DNA of 64,000 nucleotides from assembly GCF_000374305.1 (NCBI RefSeq), contig NZ_KB894095.1, positions 1 to 64,000 on the forward strand, in the 5' to 3' direction. The notes under the pieces are model-generated. The model had not been told where the DNA came from and ran no database searches. It saw only the letters and a list, made by a program, of their open reading frames with translations. The position numbers were made by a program, and so were the translations under genes. Each line of letters starts with the position of its first letter. Positions within the stretch are counted from its first letter, which is position 1. The stretch is from Actinomadura flavalba DSM 45200. Its GTDB lineage: Bacteria > Actinomycetota > Actinomycetes > Streptosporangiales > Streptosporangiaceae. Shown piece after piece: positions 18,001-23,900 of this stretch.

Positions 18001-18229
18001 GTCGGTGCCCTCGTACCGCCCGCAGGAACCGCAGCGCCCGTCCACCCCGTCCCGCCCGACCCAGCCCCGCCCATCCGAACCGAGCCCACCCCGCCCCCCG
18101 ACCGAACCCGAACTCCCACCCAACCCAGGCGGCGGCGACCCACCCGGCGGTGGCGGCGGTGGCGGTGGAGGCGGAGGAGGCGGCGGCTTCCCCGGCGGCG
18201 GCGTCCCCAACCTGGACCTCCACCGCTGA
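15002..18229 (+). CDS. Class A penicillin-binding protein with long repetitive cytoplasmic tail
   Basis: This 1,075-residue bifunctional peptidoglycan synthase has an unusually long N-terminal Ala/Gly/Ser/Thr/Asp-rich region (about 1-370) containing a 10-fold SATGG repeat. A membrane helix follows at about 379-400. The GT51 domain has 'AVIAAENRSFYEDPGVSLKG', 'GGSTITQQMVRNYY' and 'EQYLNTIFFGRNAYGVQAAA'. The transpeptidase has SGFK (about 728), SVN (about 783) and KTGT (about 910). The tail is Pro-rich and ends in a poly-Gly run. Order and topology match actinomycete PonA-type enzymes; most of these lack such a long N-terminus. GTG 15002 follows a GGGGGG site. Confidence 0.93.
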   Translation: MSDSDRKPAGRTPTGENEVVDGAANGAAPSGEGSTARVNGTGGARPAAGPASTNGASRAEPDATAPETPAPSPGDTDSPANDDEPTDAPDPRGTTADDANSPGTSTKPSTDDTAALPPSAEPMGPRTDDAGTPAGTAPAGATAVPPAEARPDHDAGAPGSAAPTGAAAPPARGEPSTDDAGAPVGATSAVSAAGDVPAGAASATASETARLGTPAGDGADSPTGAPSSGATGDGAPKGSAPEGSATSDSAAGASATGGSATGGSATGGSATGGSATGGSATGGSATGGSATGGSATGGSATGGSATGDGAAGGSATGDGAPKGGAAGGGAAGSSATGDGAAEGGAATRGLGEAPAAETKTSAVPPAKPPRSKRARYTRRVAIGLLAFVGFVLAAFGVAYLFTPVPSPQEAAIAQGPTFYYSDGKTQIAKTGVNREAVGMEDIPKGVRDAVIAAENRSFYEDPGVSLKGTARAFWSTATGEQLQGGSTITQQMVRNYYGGIGKERSITRKLKEIMVSLKVGREKSKDWILEQYLNTIFFGRNAYGVQAAAKAYYGKDVKDLTPAEGAYLAAAIQQPSNFAELTDRNRPGAEARWRAVMNNMVRDGSVGAAEAAQMKFPVPQELKVTDILKGQKGYMVNVAKKELIERRGYSEDEINRAGLRITTTFDKQLMDQLRQSVTGNLPNGLSKKVRTAAVSVDPATGRVLAFYGGRNYLTEPLSSAFYDHAQAGSGFKPIVLAAALEDGKSLTSSYDGSSPQYYDGGQPIENNGGTSYGPVNLVTMTQNSVNTAYVNLNRDVGAQKVAKMAEKLGIAPSQMTKEQRAAASFPLGIVSVHPVQQASVYATFAAEGVYRTPHVVRSVAVDGGKTRTFSEKGKRAFSVQTARDANYAMQQVVRSGTGTGAQLPDGRDVAGKTGTTENGVAIWFNGYTPQLATSVTMFHKDRKPMTIPGYSVFGGQLPARIWNSYMREAVSIENMEPKEFGSPSLRPGGGYTGDPYQGRPSVPSYRPQEPQRPSTPSRPTQPRPSEPSPPRPPTEPELPPNPGGGDPPGGGGGGGGGGGGGGFPGGGVPNLDLHR
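15761..15921 (+). repeat. Perfect 15-bp tandem repeat (10 copies plus partial) inside PBP gene
   Basis: The unit AGCGCGACCGGAGGC occurs ten times without a mismatch from 15761 to 15910, followed by an 11-bp partial copy. Being 15 bp, copy-number change keeps the frame and only alters the number of SATGG pentapeptides in the cytoplasmic tail. Diverged copies flank it on both sides. Perfect identity implies recent expansion by slippage or unequal recombination. Confidence 0.97.
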
Positions 18230-18244
18230 CCCGACCCCACCCCC

Positions 18245-18273
18245 GTGGGTCCCGGCCACCACCCGGGACCCAC
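18245..18273 (+). terminator. Hairpin after PBP gene
   Basis: GTGGGTCCCGG (18245-18255) pairs perfectly with CCGGGACCCAC (18263-18273) across a 7-nt loop, 15 nt after the PBP stop. There is no T-tract on the plus strand. It separates the PBP gene from the CRISPR array. Confidence 0.65.
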
Positions 18274-18296
18274 AAAAGCCTGTGGATCCCGCATTT

Positions 18297-18594
18297 GTTG
18301 CGACCCCTCTTAGGGGCGATGGGGACCGGTCAAGCGCCGTGTGACCACCCGGTCGCGGGCGCGGTTGCGACCCCTCTTAGGGGCGATGGGGACACCGCGA
18401 CATCCGCGCGCGCCTGGACGAGGCAGCAGCGTTGCGACCCCTCTTAGGGGCGATGGGGACGCGGCAGGTGAGCGCGCTCGCGCAGTGGGCCGTGGACGCG
18501 TTGCGACCCCTCTTAGGGGCGATGGGGACTGGCGCCCGCACCCGTCGCACCGCAGCAGCCGCTGGTTGCGACCCCTCTTAGGGGCGATGGGGAC
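18297..18594 (-). CRISPR. Orphan CRISPR array, 5 repeats and 4 spacers
   Basis: Five identical 30-bp repeats start at 18297, 18364, 18431, 18500 and 18565. On the plus strand each begins GTTGCGACCCC and ends GATGGGGAC. Spacers are 37, 37, 39 and 35 bp and unrelated to each other. The repeat has an internal CCCCT/AGGGG palindrome. Read on the minus strand it starts GTCCCCATCG and ends GGTCGCAAC, resembling actinobacterial type I/III repeats whose last 8 nt form the crRNA 5' handle; strand is therefore inferred as minus, with the leader at 18595 onward. No cas gene lies in the window. Confidence 0.95.
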
Positions 18595-18930
18595 CCCACG
18601 GTAAAGCCGCAGCTCAGTTCTTCGTGATGCCACGGATTTTGGGGGCGGATTTCAGCGAGCCTCCGGTCGTGCTGTGGGTCCCGGCGTGTCGCTGAAATCC
18701 GGGGCCATGGGTTCGCGCTCAGAGTACGTCGGCTGCGTGCGTTCCGCAGCATCGGCGCGAAGAGCGATGTGAGGAATGGGCCGCCGGGTGCCGGGGTGTG
18801 ATGCTCGGTGTGATCCCGTCCGCTGGCGGAGGTGGTCGCCGCCGGGGGCTTGCTCTGCCGGCGGCGGCCCGGCGCGGTTGGGGCCTGCCCGGTGTTGCCG
18901 TGTGACACGGGCTGGTCGTGGTGGGGCGGG
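18595..18930. other. Intergenic region with putative CRISPR leader and an inverted repeat
   Basis: No supported gene. The first ~60 bp are comparatively AT-rich and would be the leader if the array is transcribed leftwards. A perfect 13-bp inverted repeat, CGGATTTCAGCGA (18646-18658) and TCGCTGAAATCCG (18689-18701), is separated by 30 bp; it could be a hairpin, an operator or the ends of a tiny element. Confidence 0.5.
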
Positions 18931-19311
18931 TCAGTCGCAGGCTCGGCCGAGGTTGCGGGGGGTTGCGGCGGTGGACTTGGTCAGTTGGGTGGTGTCGCCC
19001 GTTGTGAGAGGCGTCACGGCGGCGCGGAGGGTGGTGGACTCGGACTTCAGGGTCTTCTTCAGCGTCGCGTCGTCGGCCTTGGCGGCGAGGCCGTCCAGCT
19101 TGGCGGCGAGTGCGTCGGTGGGGGCCTTCCACTGGGCCGGGACGTTCGCCGGGACGGCCTGGATCTGCGTCATGTACCGGGCGTACGCCGTACGGGCCTC
19201 GGCGCAGACCTCGGCGGTGTTCGAGCCGCCGAGGAGCGAGCAACCCGTGACGAGGGTGAGGGTGGTCGCGGCCAGGAGGGCCGCCGATGCCCGGAATCGG
19301 GTTGTCTGCAC
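18931..19311 (-). CDS. Small secreted lipoprotein
   Basis: The 126-residue protein has a type II signal peptide: basic start VQTTRFRAS, hydrophobic 'AALLAATTLTLVTGC' with lipobox LVTGC (Cys at about 26). The mature part is helical, Ala/Lys/Thr-rich ('LAAKLDGLAAKADDATLKKT') with two further Cys residues near its ends ('AEVCAEAR' and 'GRACD') that could form a disulfide. Family unknown. GTG 19311 has GGGAG 6 nt upstream. It is divergent from the SAM-IV riboswitch unit. Confidence 0.8.
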   Translation of the reverse strand: MQTTRFRASAALLAATTLTLVTGCSLLGGSNTAEVCAEARTAYARYMTQIQAVPANVPAQWKAPTDALAAKLDGLAAKADDATLKKTLKSESTTLRAAVTPLTTGDTTQLTKSTAATPRNLGRACD

Positions 19312-19324
19312 TTGGGTCTCCCAC

Positions 19325-19352
19325 TTGATCGGCGTGCGCGTGCGCCTATAAT
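19325..19352 (+). promoter_or_regulatory. Sigma-70-type promoter of the SAM-IV riboswitch unit
   Basis: A perfect TATAAT -10 (19347-19352) lies 16 nt after TTGATC (19325-19330, 4/6 match to the -35 consensus). Transcription would start about 10 nt before the riboswitch aptamer. Confidence 0.85.
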
Positions 19353-19361
19353 TCCGCACAA

Positions 19362-19483
19362 GGTCATGAGTGCCAGCGCAAAGCCCCGGCTTGCTGGCCG
19401 GCAACCCTTCGTCCGCGATGGGGTGCCCCGGGTGAAGACCGGGCCGTCCCGCGCTCGCGGTGGCGGCAAGTGCGGACCGCCCG
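19362..19483 (+). ncRNA. SAM-IV riboswitch aptamer
   Basis: The sequence follows the SAM-IV consensus closely: GGTCATGAGTGCCAGCG, then GCCCCGGCTTGCTGGCCGGC, AACCC, and GGGGTGCCCCGGGTGAAGACC. P1 pairs GGTC at 19362-19365 with GACC at 19437-19440, and the 3' pseudoknot region follows. SAM-IV is restricted to actinobacteria and turns genes off when S-adenosylmethionine is abundant. It precedes a class V aminotransferase gene, implying sulfur or methionine metabolism. Confidence 0.92.
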
Positions 19484-19486
19484 TCA

Positions 19487-19515
19487 CCCGGGGGTCCCTG
19501 ACTCCCCCGGGAGGG
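19487..19515 (+). promoter_or_regulatory. Expression-platform hairpin overlapping the ribosome binding site
   Basis: CCCGGGGG (19487-19494) pairs with CCCCCGGG (19504-19511). The last three G of that arm are the first three of the ribosome binding site GGGAGGG (19509-19515), 7 nt before ATG 19523. This suggests SAM control by blocking ribosome access, though the hairpin could also end transcription. Confidence 0.6.
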
Positions 19516-19522
19516 TCCGGCC

Positions 19523-20818
19523 ATGTCGCTCGCCACTGTCACGTTCCTTGAGACGTCACCGACCCCGTCTCCGGTTCTGCCGCGTGTGCTCGGCGCCGAC
19601 GTCCCCGTCCCGCTCGACGGCGGCGGCACCGTCCCCTACGCGAACTTCGACTACGCGGCGAGCACCCCGTGTCTGGAGAGCGTCCAGGACGCGGTGACGG
19701 CCGCGCTGCCCTTCTACAGCAGCGTGCACCGGGGCGCCGGGCACCTGTCGCAGGTCAGCACCGACGCTTACGAGAGCGCCCGCGCGACCGTCCGGGACTT
19801 CCTCGGCGCGCACGACCGGGACGCCGTCGTCTTCACCCGCAACACCACCGACGCCATAAACCTGCTCGCGTCGGCGCTCCCGCGCGGCACCACCGTCGTC
19901 GTCTTCGACAGCGAGCACCACGCGACGCTGCTGCCGTGGCGGCGGGCGGTGCGGCTGCCCGCCCCGGCGTCGCCGCTGGACGCGGTCGCCGCCGCCGAGC
20001 GGGCGCTGGCCGGAGCGCCCGCCGGGCCCCGGCTGCTGGTGGTGACGGCCGCGTCCAACGTCACCGGCGAACTGTGGCCGGTCGCCGAGCTGGCGGACGT
20101 CGCGCACCGGCACGGGGCGCGCATCGCGGTGGACGCGGCGCAGCTCGTCGCGCACCGTCCGCTCGACATGGCCGCGCTCGACCTCGACTACGTCGCGTTC
20201 TCCGGGCACAAGCTGTACGCGCCGTTCGGCGCCGGGGTCCTCGCGGGCCGCGCCGACTGGCTGCGCGCCGCACCGCCGTACCTGCGCGGCGGCGGCGCCA
20301 GCGCGGCCGTATCCGGCGACGGCGTCGAGTGGAAGACCGAGCCGGAGGCGCGGCACGAGGCGGGGACGCCGAACGTCCTCGGCGCCGTCGCGCTCGCCGC
20401 CGCCTGCCGGACGCTGGAATCGGCGGGCTGGGACGCGGTCGTCGCGGCCGAGGAACGGCTGCTGCGGCGGCTGCGGGACGGGCTCGCCGCCGTCCCCGGC
20501 GTGCGCGAACTCACGTTGTTCGGCCAGCGGCAGCCGCGCGTCGGGATAGTGTCGTTCGTCATCGACGGGTGGGAGGCCCGCGACGCCGCGCTGGCGCTGT
20601 CCGGAACGTATGGAATCGGAGTACGGGACGGGAAATTCTGCGCGCATCCGCTGGTCGACCGGCTGCTCGGCGGAACCCCCGCCGAGCGGGGCTGCGAGGC
20701 CCCGGCCGGGACGGCGCTGCGGGCGAGTCTCGGCCTCGGGACGACCGGCGCGCACGTGGACCGGCTGGTCGCGGCCGTCGCGGCGCTGGCCCGGGCGCCG
20801 CTCGCGTCCCGGACGTGA
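19523..20818 (+). CDS. Class V aminotransferase (cysteine-desulfurase-like), SAM-regulated
   Basis: The 431-residue PLP enzyme has 'FDYAASTPCLESVQDAV', 'AVVFTRNTTDAINLLASAL', 'VFDSEHHATLLPWRRA', 'ARIAVDAAQLVAHRPLDM' (PLP-binding Asp) and the PLP Lys in 'VAFSGHKLYAPFGAGVLAG'. It resembles SufS/CsdA-type cysteine desulfurases and selenocysteine lyases. No SUF or Isc gene is adjacent, so a role in sulfur mobilisation or recycling is more likely than general Fe-S assembly. Translation is probably repressed by SAM through the upstream riboswitch. A terminator follows. Confidence 0.9.
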   Translation: MSLATVTFLETSPTPSPVLPRVLGADVPVPLDGGGTVPYANFDYAASTPCLESVQDAVTAALPFYSSVHRGAGHLSQVSTDAYESARATVRDFLGAHDRDAVVFTRNTTDAINLLASALPRGTTVVVFDSEHHATLLPWRRAVRLPAPASPLDAVAAAERALAGAPAGPRLLVVTAASNVTGELWPVAELADVAHRHGARIAVDAAQLVAHRPLDMAALDLDYVAFSGHKLYAPFGAGVLAGRADWLRAAPPYLRGGGASAAVSGDGVEWKTEPEARHEAGTPNVLGAVALAAACRTLESAGWDAVVAAEERLLRRLRDGLAAVPGVRELTLFGQRQPRVGIVSFVIDGWEARDAALALSGTYGIGVRDGKFCAHPLVDRLLGGTPAERGCEAPAGTALRASLGLGTTGAHVDRLVAAVAALARAPLASRT

Positions 20819-20853
20819 GCTCCCGTCACGGACCTGGAAGACGGGGAGCTTTG
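20818..20853 (+). terminator. Terminator hairpin overlapping the aminotransferase stop
   Basis: AGCTCCCGTC (20818-20827) pairs with GACGGGGAGCT (20840-20850) with one bulged G, followed by TTG. It starts at the last base of the TGA stop codon. Confidence 0.65.
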
Positions 20854-20915
20854 CGCCTGTTCGCCCATGTAGCGTAGGCAGGTCCGTAGCGGAGACGAAT
20901 CAGGGGGTGGCGACC

Positions 20916-23900
20916 GTGGCCGACGCGTGGCGGCCCACGTCAGCGCTGGAGGAACGGCTCGCGGACGCGGTCGCGTCGGGCGACCAGGAGGGGTACTTCC
21001 GCGCGCTGGCGGGGGCGGAACTGGTGGTGCCCGTGGCGCCGGAGGTCGTCGACGGCGTCCTCGGCGGCGGCGCGCGGCCGACGTGGCCGACGCACGAGGA
21101 GGACGGGCGCGTCTACGCGCTGGTCTACACGTCGGCGGCGGCGATGCGCGCCTGCCTCGGCGACGGTTACCGGCACTTCCTCACCCTCACCTTCCAGGAC
21201 CTCGCGCAGTCGTGGCCGGACAACGCCTGGTGGCTCGCCGTGGACGTTCCCGCGGCGTCCTCGCCGGGCGTCGCGCCGCTCCCGATCGAGGGGCGTCTGC
21301 CGTCGTGGTTCGTCCGGCAGCTCGCGGACGGCGACGCGCACCCGCCGCAGGCCGGACGTCCGGGGTTGCTGGCTCGTCACGCGTCCCCCGGCGCGCCCGA
21401 CGGCACGGCACCGGCGCAGGACGCGGCGTCCCGCCCGTCCGAGCCCGGCGACACGTCGGCCCCGTCGACGCCGCACGCGCAGGGCGACCCCTCACCCCGC
21501 CCCAACCCGCTCGCTAAGGCACCACCCACGCAGCACGCCGCCCACCAGGCACGCGACGACGCCGCACCGCACGACCGGGCACGGCACACTGGTGAGGCGT
21601 CTTCGTCGGGCCGGAACGACGCTCCGGGGACCGACCCGGCCGTCCCGCAACTGGGCCACGCCGACGCCTCCCGCGCCACCGGCATGACCCAGACCGGCGC
21701 GACGCCGCACGCAAAGGGCGCACCCCAGCCGGGACGTGACGAGTCCACCCCGCACGAGACGACCGCACCGGGCCTCCCCGACACCAGACCGAGCGACCCG
21801 CACGGCACCGGCGCGACGCCGCTGGGCTCGCATGGGCTGGCGCCGCGCCCGCACAACGCATCGCGCCCAGACCAAGACGACGCCGCCCCGAGCGACCCGC
21901 ACGGCACCAGCGCGACGCCGCAGGTCTCGCACGAGTCCGCGCCTCATACGCAGGGCGCGCCGCGACCGGACCAGGACGACGCCATGCCGCATGGCACCGG
22001 CGCGACGCCGCTGGGCTCGCGTGGGCTCGCGCCGCACCCGCAGAGCGCGCCGCGACCAGGCCAAGACGATGCCGTGCCGCGCGGTACGGGCGCGACGCCG
22101 CTGGGATCGCACGCGCAGGGTGCGCCGGACGACGCCGCCCTCGGTGGTTCTCGTGCGGGCGGCGGCGCTGGGCAGAACTCCTTGCCCGGTCGCGACGACG
22201 CGTCGGTCGATCCGCGTGTCAGCGGCGGGACGCCGCTGGACCCGCGCGGGGTGCCGCATGCGCAGCCTGGCCGTGACGTGGATGATGCGCGTCCGGACGG
22301 TGGGGCGGCGTTGGGTTCGCCGGGGTCGGACGAAGCCGAGCCCGGCGCGGCACCGGGTGTGCCCGGCGGCTCGGGTTCGGCAGGGTCGGACGCGTGGGGT
22401 GCTCGTGCGGACGAGGCCCCGGCCGGGCGCGGGGACGCTGCGCCGCCGGACGGGTTCGGGGTGGAGCCGCCGCGCTCCGCCGCGCCCTCGCCTCCGGCGT
22501 CGGCGGAGGACGGCGGGGGCGCTTCGTTCCCCGGGCTGTCGTCGCCGTTCGCCCAGGAGCCCGGGGCCGGGCCGGGTGCGCCTCCGCCCTTCGTGGCCGA
22601 GGGTTCCGGGCCGGGGTTCCCGGCGTCCGGTGGTCCGTCGCGGCCGGAGGACGCGCTGCCCAGACGGCGCGATGGTGCGCCCGCGCAGGAGGGGCCGTCC
22701 AATGCGCGCCCCGACGAGGGGTTCTCGTACCTCCCGGCCGAGGGGCCGCCGCCGTTCGCGGCCGGGCGGCCTCCCTACGGCGCGGGCGTTGAGCCCGGCG
22801 CGCCGTCGCAGGGCGGGCCCGCCGGTGCGGACCGTCCGCAGAGTCCGGGCGAGCCGCCCGTGCCCGACGGCGGCCACGGGCGGGCATTCCCGACATCCGA
22901 CGACGCGGGCCAGCCGCCGTACACGCCCGACCCCCGCGCAGGCCGGACATACGAGCCGACGAGCGAAGGCCCGGCGCCCGTCGCGGGCGGACCGTCCGAC
23001 GCACGCCCGGAAGGCGCGCGCCCGGCGCACGACGCCCCGGCTTCGAGCCAGAGCCCCGCGCCGCACGCGGGCGGGACGGCGCCCGGACAGCCGACGTCCG
23101 CCGCGCTCCCGGAGCACGACGCCCCGGCTGCCAGCCAGAGCCTCGCGCCGCACGCGAGCGGGACGGCGCCCGCACTCCCGCCGCACGGCGGCGCGCCTGC
23201 GGGCGAAGACCGGCCGCCCTTCGCGGGCGGGGCACACCAGCCCCCCGCGCCTGGAACCATCGAACCCGCGTCCGGCGCGCGACCGGAAGGCGCGCTCCCG
23301 CACGGCGCCGCGCCCGCAGACCGGACGCCCTTCGCCACCGACCCCACGCCCGGGTCCGACACGCGCGCGGAAGCCGGACTCCCCCCGCACGGCGGCGCAC
23401 CGGGAGCCCCGACGCCCGACGCACGGACAGGCGGCCCCCTCTCGTCGCACAGCGGCGCCCCCCTGAGCGAAGGGCAAGCGCCGTCGACGGCCGACGCGCG
23501 GCACGAAGGCGCGCTCCCACCGCTCGACGGCGTGCCCGCCCACGAGGACCGGGCGCCTTTCGCGGGCGACCCGTCCGAAGCCTTCACGCCGAGCACGGAC
23601 GAACCGCCCAGCGCACGAACGGAAGGCGCCGCCCCGCCCCGCGAAGGCGTCCCCGGGCGTGAAAGCCAAGCTCCGTTCGCGGCCGGACCGCCCGAAGGCT
23701 TCGCGCCGGGTACGGACGAGCCGTCCGCAGCCGGTACCCGACCCGGGGGCGGGCTCCCGCCGCACGACGCCCCCGCGAGCGACAACCGCGCCCCGGGCCT
23801 TGACGAACCGTCCGCGCCCCACGCGCAGGCGGAAGGCAGCCTCCCGCCGCTCGACGCGCCCGCACCGGGCCTCAACGGCCCGTCCGCGCCCGACACGCGA

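Noticed and set aside
18310..18633. Open frames across the CRISPR array
   Set aside because: They only translate repeats and spacers; the regular 30-bp repeat with distinct spacers explains the sequence.
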